From: Arabidopsis thaliana | Lineage: Eukaryota; Streptophyta; Magnoliopsida; Brassicales; Brassicaceae | DNA length: 64,000 bases | Reading direction: 5' to 3' | Assembly: GCF_000001735.4 (NCBI RefSeq) | Contig: NC_003075.7 | Coordinates: 807,001-871,000, forward strand | Part shown: positions 22,103 to 31,801 of the stretch, piece after piece | Layout: each line of letters begins with the position of its first letter | Position numbering within the stretch: position 1 is the stretch's first letter | Program-made: the position numbers and the translations under genes | Notes under the pieces: generated by a model | The model's database searches: none | What the model saw: only the letters and a program-made list of their open reading frames with translations | Told to the model about the DNA's origin: nothing

Positions 22103-24079
22103 TTAACGGTCTGTATATCTACACTCTGCACATTCAAGAGAGCAGGAGTATTCATTCGTGGCTCCAAGTGTCTTCAAGATGATAGGAAAAATACAATGCA
22201 TCTTACACCAGCTGCAAAATGGACGAGATATACTATTATTGAGCACCACCTCATATGAAGTGCCCTCAATTTTTATTGTGCTTCTTCGCATGAGACTTGA
22301 AAGGTCTCCAAGCACACACTTTGTATGCAAACTAGCCTGATGATCTTTACACGTATAGAACCATGTATGTGGATTTGTTTCTTTTTCACAAATGTCACAC
22401 CAATATTTACCACTTGCCTTTTCGCCATAGCATAGTGAGAGAGGATGATCATGAACTCTATGCTTTACCATTTGTGGTAAAGTGGCGCATCCAAAGCATA
22501 ATAAAAATCCACAATTATCTTCAATGCAACTAAGCACAAAGTCCTGCTCCATGTTGCAACCAGTGCACCATTGTACTTCGTCTGATGGAAAGTAATATAA
22601 GGGATGATTAGGATGACTTGGATGGATATGTGGCTCAGAAATTGAAATGCACCGAACATCGAATGCCTTATTCCCATGCTGGTACTTGAAACCATTGGAC
22701 AATCTATCACAAGCATAACACCTAAAGCCTTCATCCTTGTTTGTAACCAACGTAAGACGTTCATTGTGTAGCACATGCCATTTCATTCTAAGAAATCCAG
22801 CGCAGTTTTGGTGGAGAATGAAGTTACAATCCATACAGCCGTAGAAAGACTGGAGACAGATGGGATGGGTGCATGCCTTGCACCGCTTGTTGTCATCACA
22901 TAGAACACCATTAACGTTGAGTCTTAGGTAATGCTCTTTGTGACTAAAATGTTGTATTGTGTTTTCATCTATCACCACATATGGCTCTATATCTTCTGTT
23001 TCTTCGGGTAATCCTTCAAGTTCTTTCCCATTCCACACATCTTTTCTAGTAGCACATTTTGAATGAACAACATAGCCATGACACCTCTGACAAGAAAAAC
23101 CTCCATAAGACCAGTCCACCTTTTTGCGACAAACTCCACATACAGAATTCACAACACCAAGAACAGAAGTTCGAGAAACACGGTGATCATGCCGGTTAAT
23201 GTTGATGAGGCGTGGAAGGCCAAGACAGTCTTGATGGATCATGAAACCACATTGAAAACATACGTAAGGGCTACGATCTCCCTTCAGCCCGCAAGCATTG
23301 CATGTAAAAGAATCGAGTTTTGGGAGAAGGGTGAGTTGGTGATCATGAGCTTTCAAATTCAGAAGAGATTGTTGTGGTGGGCGCAAAACACAAACCTTGT
23401 CCAAGGTAAAGTTACACGGAGAACAATGGAAAAAAAATGTTTCATCAATCTTTCTTGCGCAAAGACGACATTTCCCATCAGAATAATCCGGTAACTGACC
23501 CTTTGCGTAGAGTTTAAGAGGGTGTAAAGAGTGGTAAGAATGGTTTACCTCTAAACGGAGTTCTAGTTCGGGCGGATACCATACGCAATCCACATGAAAG
23601 GATAAATCACATTCATGACAATTGTAAGGAAACTCATTACCAATAATCTTGCAACATTTAGCACATATACATTGCTTGATCCACTTCTTGAGAAGGGTAA
23701 GCCTGTGGTGATGCGTCTTGGAAATGTCAATAACCTCTGGTGGTGGATACTTTGAGCAGTATAAATCCATGTCGAAGTCACATAGATCACAACGATAGAA
23801 TATTGGGCACATCCTTCCACACAAATTGCAGAAATTAGTAGGTCTTTCAGGTCTTAGCAGCTGAAGAGTGTGCTTGGGGTGAGATGGATGCTTGATATAT
23901 TCGGAGGGCTCGTCAGCACAATTTTTTCGGACGAAAAAATCGCAGGTTTTGCAGTAGTATCCATCACTGATAGCTTCAAAGCGTCCACAGCAACCACAGC
24001 AAGGACCTCTTTTCAGATTTTTCCAAGGCATCATAAGATGCTCGTGGATCAACGGCATTAACACTCCCTTAGAATCCAT
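22103..24079 (-). CDS. DC1 domain protein, array copy B
   Basis: Intronless gene of 658 aa starting MDSKGVLMPLIHEHLMMPW. It has the same module order as copy A, with modules such as FRCYACDRLSNGFKYQHG and YWCDICEKETNPHTWFYTC. The C-terminus runs on to ECRYTDR, slightly longer than A. The middle third (from LLNLKAHDHQLTLLP to VHSKCAT) is nearly identical to A, C and D, while the first 200 residues and the segment near 440-520 differ more. It is not paired with an INSIG-like gene. The leader just upstream (24105-24298) is tandemly doubled. From memory this is about At4g01920. Confidence 0.93.
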   Translation of the reverse strand: MDSKGVLMPLIHEHLMMPWKNLKRGPCCGCCGRFEAISDGYYCKTCDFFVRKNCADEPSEYIKHPSHPKHTLQLLRPERPTNFCNLCGRMCPIFYRCDLCDFDMDLYCSKYPPPEVIDISKTHHHRLTLLKKWIKQCICAKCCKIIGNEFPYNCHECDLSFHVDCVWYPPELELRLEVNHSYHSLHPLKLYAKGQLPDYSDGKCRLCARKIDETFFFHCSPCNFTLDKVCVLRPPQQSLLNLKAHDHQLTLLPKLDSFTCNACGLKGDRSPYVCFQCGFMIHQDCLGLPRLININRHDHRVSRTSVLGVVNSVCGVCRKKVDWSYGGFSCQRCHGYVVHSKCATRKDVWNGKELEGLPEETEDIEPYVVIDENTIQHFSHKEHYLRLNVNGVLCDDNKRCKACTHPICLQSFYGCMDCNFILHQNCAGFLRMKWHVLHNERLTLVTNKDEGFRCYACDRLSNGFKYQHGNKAFDVRCISISEPHIHPSHPNHPLYYFPSDEVQWCTGCNMEQDFVLSCIEDNCGFLLCFGCATLPQMVKHRVHDHPLSLCYGEKASGKYWCDICEKETNPHTWFYTCKDHQASLHTKCVLGDLSSLMRRSTIKIEGTSYEVVLNNSISRPFCSWCKMHCIFPIILKTLGATNEYSCSLECAECRYTDR

Positions 24080-24104
24080 GGTCGTTTACTAAGAGATTTT
24101 GAAG

Positions 24105-24298
24105 AAGAAGAAGTTGGATATGAAATCTCAAAGCTAAGTTTCTTTCACGTTTCTCTCTCTCTCTCAAAAGTCTTCTCTCTTTAATTTCAACGATGCTCTT
24201 ATGAAAAAGAAGATTGGATCTGAAATCTCAAAGCTAAGCTCCTTTCTCTCTCAAAAGTCTTCTCTGCGTTAATCTCAAATCCTCAACGATGCCCTTAC
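24105..24298 (-). repeat. Tandem doubling of the DC1 copy B leader
   Basis: Two copies of about 95 bp sit side by side, each with GAAATCTCAAAGCTAAG, then TCTCTCAAAAGTCTTCTCT, then CAACGATGC. Copies A, C and D have this leader only once. It covers the likely 5' UTR and core promoter of copy B. Confidence 0.75.
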
Positions 24299-24629
24299 AA
24301 AATTATTTTTTTATTAGACTTTTGGTTTTATTGGTCTTTCATTAACAATAAAAAATAATTAGGCCCAAAACCCGCACCGTGCCGGTTTTTTCATGCATTT
24401 TGTTAGTTATAATAATTAATAATTTACATCAACTGAATTAATTTTATAAACAATCGTTTTGGTGTTTTTTTCTATGATTATCATTTTGATGTATCTTCTA
24501 ACTCTCAAGTAAATGATTCATTCTATTTATTATGTTTATTTATTTATTTTTAGTTACAATGTTTAATATTTATTTACAATTACTTAACTTAGATATACAA
24601 AAAAATAAATTATTATCTTTAAAGTATTT

Positions 24630-25003
24630 TAAGGGTTTTGTGCAAAAACCACTATACCTCATCCATTTTTGCAACTTCAACCTCTACCTCCATCAAATAC
24701 AGATTAATCATTAACAATATAAAATAATATGCATTATAACCCTCTTTTGCCTTTTTTTTTGTTACCAACAATTTTGTAAAATATCGATAATAATATGTTA
24801 AATTAAAACTTTCGCGAAGAAGAATTTAACTTTACCTTCAAAATTTTAAAAATCTAATGTATATAACCGTAAAAACGTTTACAATATATATATATATATA
24901 AAGATCATATTTTGTATTATTTTAGACTTCATAAAAATAATCTGCATTTATTGGAGGTAGAAAATAAAGTTGCAAAATGGATGAGTTAGCACAAAACCTT
25001 ATT
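24630..25003. mobile_element. Foldback/MITE-like element with about 60-bp inverted ends
   Basis: The left arm 24630-24692 (AAGGGTTTTGTGC, then CTCATCCATTTTTGCAACTT, then CCTCTACCTCCA) is matched in reverse complement by the right arm 24951-25003 (TTGGAGGTAG, then AAGTTGCAAAATGGATGAG, then GCACAAAACCTT). The arms are imperfect. The A, C and D upstream flanks lack this block. There is no coding capacity. The interior includes a (TA)n run near 24889. I could not settle a target duplication. Confidence 0.65.
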
Positions 25004-25261
25004 TAAAAGTAAACGGAAAAATAGTTTTACAATATCAATCATTAGTATTATTTTATTAAAATGAACCACTAGTTTAAAATAGTCAATTTTTAATTCTTTA
25101 GTCGTATCAATTAGCACTATTTATATAAAAAATGAAAATGAAAGAAATCTAAAAACATTGGATTCGGATCCATTTTTAAACTCTGAACTATTTTTTTATG
25201 AGCTGGATATCTCAATTATTTTTTAATTCACTAGATCTTGGAATTAATATTCATATTAACG

Positions 25262-25555
25262 TTTGAAACAGCTAGATCGTCAAAGTCAAAATTGCAACAT
25301 TCATAGATAAATAATACATGAAGGAAATCAACTTATTATAATGGAAATGAACATGTAAAAGAAATGGTACAAGAAATCTAAAAGAAAAGCCCACTCTCTG
25401 GACATCTTGATTCATATGCATTACATAGCGCAATAACCAGTAGTTGGCATTATGTTCAATACAACGGCGTAAGTAAAGATCCTTCATTCCAAAGACAAGG
25501 CATAATTGTTTGAAACAGCTGATCATATCAAATTAAAATTGCAAGTTTCTTAGAT
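25262..25555 (-). pseudogene. DC1 3'-end scrap (fragment 2)
   Basis: Matches the 3' flank and last codons of DC1 genes: the GGTACAAGAAATCTAAAAG block, the CATCTTGATTCATATGCATT piece that ends copy D at about 31793, and the ACAACGGCGTAAGTAAAGATC block shared with fragment 1. It marks another array member that has been deleted. Confidence 0.65.
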
Positions 25556-25570
25556 CTAATTTCTTTTTTT

Positions 25571-25811
25571 TTTCTTTTCAAAAGAAAGACACAAATCTTG
25601 GCTTGCCTTAAAACGTGTGTACATGTTGATAAAACATTTTCATTTCGGTCTCTAGATTCTGCGAATAATAATGAATGGAGTCTGTGTTTGGTTTCATGTT
25701 GAATCAATCAAGATGTGTTTTTAACTGTAAATGAATTATGCAGAAAACATCTGTCCTGGTTCTCAGACATCGGAACTCTGTTCCTAATAAAAACTGAAGT
25801 CCCTGTTTTTA
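25571..25811 (+). pseudogene. Copied GLB1 3' end lacking its last exon
   Basis: Nearly identical to GLB1 16169-16501: intron 7 (CTTGCCTTAAAACGTGTGTAC) followed by the 3' UTR (AATGAATGGAGTCTGTGTTTG, then CATCTGTCCTGGTTCTCAGAC). The parent segment of about 92 bp from the exon 8 acceptor to the T-run (about 16239-16330) is missing. The junction lies at TTTTCA, present at both ends of the lost piece. It cannot code for PII. It shows that the unit carrying DC1 copy C was copied together with the neighbouring GLB1 tail. Confidence 0.9.
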
Positions 25812-26172
25812 TGTTAGTAATCTGAAACAACAATTGTTTGAAGACGCCATTGCCAAGATTTCTTGCAACAATGGTTTACTTTCTTACTATTTCTAATGAT
25901 CCTGAAACAGACTATACAATACGTTGAGAAAGAAGCGAAAAGCTGACAATCATGATAATGCAAGACTGATAGTATTGTGTTGTTCATTTTCAAGGTGAAA
26001 TTTTGTAGAAAACGAATGTCAGAAAGCATTTGAAACAGCAAGATCGTATCAAACTAAAATTGCAAGATTCTTAGATAAATAATACATTAAGGAAATCAAC
26101 TTATAATGGAAATGAACTTGTGAAAGAAATGGTTACAGGAAATCTTTAAGGAAACCCCACTCGCTAGACATC

Positions 26173-27634
26173 TTAATTCACACTCATTGCATTAGCGCAA
26201 TAAGGAGAGCAACAGTATTTTTGTGAGGCTCCAAGTCTCTTCAAGATGATAGGAAAAATGCAACGCAACTCACAACAGCTGCAAAATGGACGAGATACAC
26301 TATTATTGAGCACAACCTTATATGATCTGCTCCAACGCCTTAATGTGCTTTTTGGCATGAGCCCTAAAAATTTTCCGAGCACACACATTGTATGTAAACT
26401 AGCTCGGTGGTCTTTACACGTGTAGTAACTAAAGTAAGACGCTCATTGTGTAGCACATGCCATTTCATTCTAAGAAATCCAGCGCAATTTTTGTGGAGAA
26501 TAAAGTCACAATCCATACAACCATAGAAGGACTGGAGACAGATGGGATGGGTGCATGGCCTACACCGCTTGTTGTCGTCACAAAGAAGACCATTATCGTG
26601 GAGCCTTAGGTAATGCTCTTTGTGGCTGAAATGCTGTATTGTATTGTCATCTATTACCACATATGGCTCTATATCTTCTATTTCTTCAGGTACTCCTTCG
26701 AGTTCTTCTCCGTTCCATACATCTTCTCTGGTAGCACATTTCGAATGAGCGACATAATCGGGGCACCTCTGACAAGAAAAACCTCCACAAGTCCAGTCCA
26801 CCTTCTGACGACATACTCCACATACAGAGTTCACGACACCAAGAACAGAAGTGCGAACAACACGGTGATCATGCCGATTGATGTTTATGAGGCGTGGAGG
26901 GCCAAGACAATCTTGATGGATCATGAAACCACATTGAAAACATATGTAAGGGCTTCGATCTCCCTTCAGCCCGCAAGCATTACATGTAAAAGAATCGAGT
27001 CTTGGGAGAAGAGTGAGTTGGTGATCATGAGCTTTCAAGTTCAGAAGAGACGGTTGTGGTGGGCGTAAAACACAACACAAACCCAAGGTGAAGTTACAAG
27101 AAGAACAATGATAAAACAACCTATCATCAATCTTACTTCCACAAAGACGACATTTTCCATCAGAATAATCCGGAAATCTAGCAGTTAAGAGCTTAAGAGG
27201 GTGTAAGGCATGGTAAGGATGGTTTACCTCCAAAGGGTGTTTTAACTCCGTTGGGTGCCATACACAATCCACATGGAAATGTAATTCACATTCCTCCCAC
27301 ATTTATCGTCACAATCGAACTCGATCCGCTCCTTAACGATGGTGAGCTTGTGGGGATGCGTCTCGGACATGTCAATAACCTCTGGCGGTGGGTACATGGC
27401 ACAATATAAATCCACGTCAAATCCACATGTCTCACAATGATAGCCTAGACCTTTGATTTCCCTTTTACATAAATCACAGTCACGACCTGGTTTAGTTAGA
27501 AGCCGAAGAGAGTGAATGGGGTGCAATGGGTGTACGATAGAGTCACAAGCATGGTCGACACATTTCAGGCGTCCAGAGCAATCACCTTTCTTCAGATCAT
27601 GGATCAACGGTAGTGACACTCCCTCAGAAGCCAT
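26173..27634 (-). pseudogene. Truncated, frame-broken DC1 gene, array copy C
   Basis: Starts MASEGVSLPLIHDLKKGDC at 27634, already shorter than A/B/D (it lacks part of the first module). About 35 bases are lost near 27297, just after the DDKCG string, shifting the frame. The middle then runs open from 27296 to about 26430 with the usual modules. A second, larger loss near 26428 removes roughly 130-150 codons and joins LTLV to the CKDHRASLH module out of frame. The last 70 codons persist in a third frame. A shortened protein could be made if splicing bypassed the breaks, but I favour a pseudogene. From memory an annotated gene (At4g01925) may lie here. Confidence 0.75.
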
Positions 27635-27859
27635 GGTCGTATACTACAAGATATTTGGAAGAAGAAGAAGAAGAAGAAGAAGGTTAGATCTGAAATCGCA
27701 AAGCTATGGTTCTTTCGTGTTTCTTTCTCTCTCAAAAGTCAAAAGTCTTCTCTTGTTAATCTCAACAATGCTTAATAACATTAATCATTATATTAGACTT
27801 TTGAATTGCTTGGTATACTCTTCATTATCAATAAATATAATTTTTATGGGTATGATACT

Positions 27860-30470
27860 TACTGTCATACTGACAATATAACTTAATCATTAATAACTTG
27901 TAAGAATATAGTCAATTTTTAATTCTTTAGGTGTACATCATTTATGAGCTTGATCTCCCCCATTAGTTTTTCAATTTCACTTTTGATGTTCTTTAAATTT
28001 TGGAATTAATATTGATAGAAAACCTCCATAAGATATACTTCCTTTGTTTTCTTTTACTATAAGAAGTTTTAAAAGTTTTTGTTCGTTTTAAATTATTTGA
28101 TTTTTTTCAATTTCAATTTATATTTGTTTAATAATTATAACTATTCAAATTATGTCCTTCTTGTTTTCATTGGTTGAATTATTATTTTTTATCTATTAAA
28201 TCATAGTTTCTTAATTTTGCTTTTAACTAAAAAATCTCATTAATATTTGGTTCAATGGTTAACTAAGAGTTCATTAATACATTTATACTAGGGTTTGATT
28301 CCCAAAAAATGTAGATCAATGGTGCAAAGTTTATCGGAGGTATAGAATGCCGCACGCAGAGTCGTTCGTAGTGGTTTTGAGTTGCGGGAGTGACTATCAT
28401 ATTAGATTAAATATTTCTAGTGATGATGTAATAAGACGACAAAACAAAACAAAATAGATACAGCTTTGATTGATCTAAGCAGTATTTGTTTCATTTAATA
28501 AAACCCCTTTAACATAGACGATCTAAAGATATAGCGGATTTGGGTGTAGGAAGGACAAAAACATATAATTTTAGTTTTTATTTGTTCGTTCTTCACCCCG
28601 CTCTACCCCGCAAAGAACAATAGATTTTCTAGCTAGCCCAAGCATTAGCACGTTTGTGTTTGTGTACACCATTGTTCTTGAAGCTCTTGACTTTGTGTGA
28701 CCGAGACTAAGTTTGTTTACTCCATCTAAAAACCATAACTATTACCTCTTCGCATCTTTGTTTTTGTGATGTTTACTAAAGTCTAGATCATGGAACAGTA
28801 AACAAATAAAAGTCTAATTGGTTACCGTGTGAGTCATGTGCTTGTTCGATTTATGAATCAAGTAGTCATTGAAGTAGTGCTTACCATGTTGTTATTGTAC
28901 ATCTATGTTAACATATAGTTATAGTTAATTATTTTATGATTCCAATAATGTCAAGACATAAACATCTAGGACGTGTTATTGGTTTATGACTTTGAAAGAG
29001 ATTTAGGGGGTGTTATTGGTTTAGTGACTTGAAATGTTACGAAGAATCTTGTGTTATTCAATTAAGATTTTATAATACTTTTAACAAATCAAAATCTAAT
29101 AACACTAAACTTTAACCGAGTCTTATAAAATCTTAATTGAATAACACAAGATTTTTTATAACATTTCAAGTCAGTAAAAATTCATATAAATCACAAACTA
29201 ATAACACCTCCCTAAATTCTCGAATATCATTTGTTAACTTCTAATAGTGACAAACTGACAATATAACTAATCACTAACCACTTGTACTAAAATATTTTAA
29301 TTTTTAGCTGTACCATTAATGAGCTTCATTTCTCCATTAATTTTTTTAATTTCAGTTTTCATATTCGTTAAACTTTGGAATTAATATTGATTGCTATCAA
29401 AATCTACGTAAGATTACTCTCTTTGTTTCTTTTTTTTATTTAACATCTAAAAACCTTTAATATGAATCAGATATACAAGACTACAAATACAACTAATGGT
29501 TTATGTAACAAAGAAAACAATAAAGCAAGTTATACGCTGTTTTCTTAGTCAAGTACTTCAACGTATTCATCATTTCCGTCAAATTTTTATGTGACTTTTT
29601 TGCTTGGAAATAATCTTCTTTTTATCTATGAAATATCAGTAACAAATACGAAAATCATATGCAGCAATCCATCTGTTACATCGCAAAACACTCAAATTGA
29701 TCGAAACTCTCATGTAGACAAAGATATAATTGATCACATGTCGAAAGAGATATCATTGATCTTGGTTGTACTCAAAGCCCATTTAAATTTTGCAGTATTT
29801 GTTTTCAATGGTTGAATTAATTTTTGTTAGGTATTAAATCATAGTTTCTTAATCTTTATGCTCTTAACTAAAAGATCTTATTACCAAAATGAATAAAGAG
29901 AATATTAGGTTTGATAAATTTAAGCAGTATTTGTCTTATTTTTTATAAAACTTATCTTACATAGATCTAAAGATATGGCGGATTTGGGTGGAGGAAGGAC
30001 AAAAACATAGAATTTTAGTTTTTATTTGTTCGTTTTGCACCCAAAATCCGCTCTACCCCGCAAAGAACAATAGATTCTCTAGCAGCCCAAGCATTAGCAC
30101 GTTTGTGTTTGTGTACACCATTGTTCTTGAAGCTTTTGTGCTTTGTGTGAACGAGACTAAGTTTGTTTACTCCATCTAAAAACCATAACTATTACCTCTT
30201 CGGATCTTTGTTTTTGTGATGTTTACTAAAGTCTAAATCATGGAACAGTAAACAAATAAAAGTCTAATTTGTTATCGTGTGAGTCATGACTCATGTGCTT
30301 GTTCGATTTATGAAACAAGTAGTCATTGAAGTAGTGCTTATCATGTTGTTATTGTACATCTATGTTAACATATAGTTAATTATTTTATGATTCCAATAAT
30401 GTCAAGACATAAACATCTAGATTCTCGAATATCATTTGTTACTACATACAGGCCAAAATTTGTCTGCCAC
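27860..30470. repeat. Tandem duplication of a noncoding block, about 1.2 kb
   Basis: Copy 1 runs from about 27860 to 29250 and copy 2 from about 29250 to 30470. Shared landmarks are GACAATATAACT near the starts, GGAATTAATATTGAT (28003 and 29375), GGAAGGACAAAAACATA (28549 and 29992), CAAGCATTAGCACGTTTGTG (28639 and 30089), and TCAAGACATAAACATCTAG at the ends. Copy 1 alone carries the MITE at 28969-29212. No gene is seen in either copy. Confidence 0.8.
28969..29212. mobile_element. TA-flanked MITE with a doubled left end
   Basis: Flanked by TA on both sides (28967-28968 and 29213-29214). The right end reads AATAACACCTCCC. The left side has two successive ends, GGACGTGTTATTGG at 28969 and GGGGGTGTTATTGG at 29006. 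From 29006 the element is a near-complete foldback of about 207 bp, with a stem including AATCTTGTGTTATTCAATTA and its complement. The duplicated block at 30418 lacks the whole 28969-29212 stretch, which proves the insertion and its limits. It has no coding capacity. A TA target suggests a Tc1/mariner-type origin. Confidence 0.82.
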
Positions 30471-31142
30471 GAAAATATATGTAGATTATCTCGGTATTTC
30501 CCCTGTTTTCCTCAGTTTCTTCTACTAACATCTTAACATTACAACTGGATTAAAAAAAAAAAAAAACTCGTGTCATAATGAATTAGTCATATACAACAAG
30601 GCTGCTATTGGATAGTGTGGTTTACACATTAGATTTTGTTTAGCGAAAACCGGTTTGTACCGGATAGATTATAATCTCATTGTCCAGAAACAGTAATCAC
30701 CTCAGATCTTCTCACAGTTTGCTTTCTGAATCTCCATGTGATTCACTGCATTCACCAGTCACCACCCTTTTATCAATAACTTCATATTCCTTTCTGAGCT
30801 TATTTTAGGCGAATAAGCAAATTTTCTTCACTCTGTGGCTGGTCAAAACCCAATGTTTTTTCACCTGAAACCAGTTTTGTAAGGACTGCCCCAAAGCTAT
30901 TAACATTTCTCTCAAGGTTCTTGTGTGTAAGTATTCTTGATCCAAGTAAACGAAAGTGCTTAGTACTTACTAGTGTTGTTAGTAGTTCTTTGTCTCCTCT
31001 TTATTGCTCCAACTGAGTTATTTATACTCATCCAGAGTCAGATTATTCCACTAGCAATATCATTTCTCATTTCTCTTATCTCTTTTCACAAAAAGGCTCT
31101 CAATTAGATAAGGCCAAAGATCTCATCAATCACGAGCATCTC
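30471..31142. other. 3' flank of DC1 copy D, noncoding
   Basis: No gene. It includes the CTTACTAGTGTTGTTAGTAGTTC block (30965) and the TTTCTCATTTCTCTTATCTC block that also flank copy A at 17160-17230. Between them is sequence without a partner elsewhere in the window. Confidence 0.5.
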
Positions 31143-31499
31143 TGATACGATTGATGTATCAAGAAGAATGTGAATGAGAGAAAGCAAAAGAAGACACGTG
31201 CAAGTGAGGAGGCACGTGAGAAGAAACTTGCTTGAAGAAGAAGATATTTTTAGGATCTAAAAATATCTTGAACAAACTCAGTTCGAGTATAAATAATGGC
31301 TCTGAATGTTTAGAGAGGTTTATGTTGTTTGTTGTTGAATGGTATGAGAGACTTAAGAGCAGAGCTAGTGATGTGCTAGTCTCTCTCGTATGGTGTATTG
31401 AGAGCTGAGCTAGTGATGTGCTAGTCTCTCTCGTGTTTGGTGTGTTAGTGAGTACTGGTTTGGTTAAGGAATAAAGGTATCGATATTGAAAACTTAACA
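31143..31499. mobile_element. Solo LTR (357 bp), probably Copia-type
   Basis: Begins TG (TGATACGATTGATG) and ends CA plus one base pair of context (AAAACTTAACA), flanked by a perfect 5-bp target duplication ATCTC (31138-31142 and 31500-31504). The paralogous flank of DC1 copy A (17270) is the empty site. It contains a TATAAATA motif and an internal doubled block of about 50 bp around GCTAGTGATGTGCTAGTCTC. No internal region remains, so this is a solo LTR left by recombination. The exact target duplication suggests a fairly recent insertion, after the array duplication. The family is tentative from LTR length. Confidence 0.85.
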
Positions 31500-31801
31500 A
31501 TCTCGAAACACTTGTAAATTGAAGAAACCTCTCAAAGTCTACAAAAATGCTACTGAGAGTGAAATCAATATCAGAAGAAACAACAACCATTTTCCACTGA
31601 TTAAAAGATAAGTTTTTAATATACCTTTTGAACAGACAAGACTGATCTATCGTGCTCTTCATTTTCAAGGTGAGATTTTGTAGAAAACGAAAGGCATAAC
31701 ACGTTAGAAACAGATCGATCATATCCAATTAAAATTGCAAGATTCTTAGATAAATGGTACAAGAAATCTAAAAGAAACCTGCACTCGCTAGACATCTAGA
31801 T

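Noticed and set aside
31159-31728. 189-codon minus frame across the solo LTR
   Set aside because: It spans LTR sequence and DC1 flank with no recognisable domain; repeats in the LTR make it look ordered.
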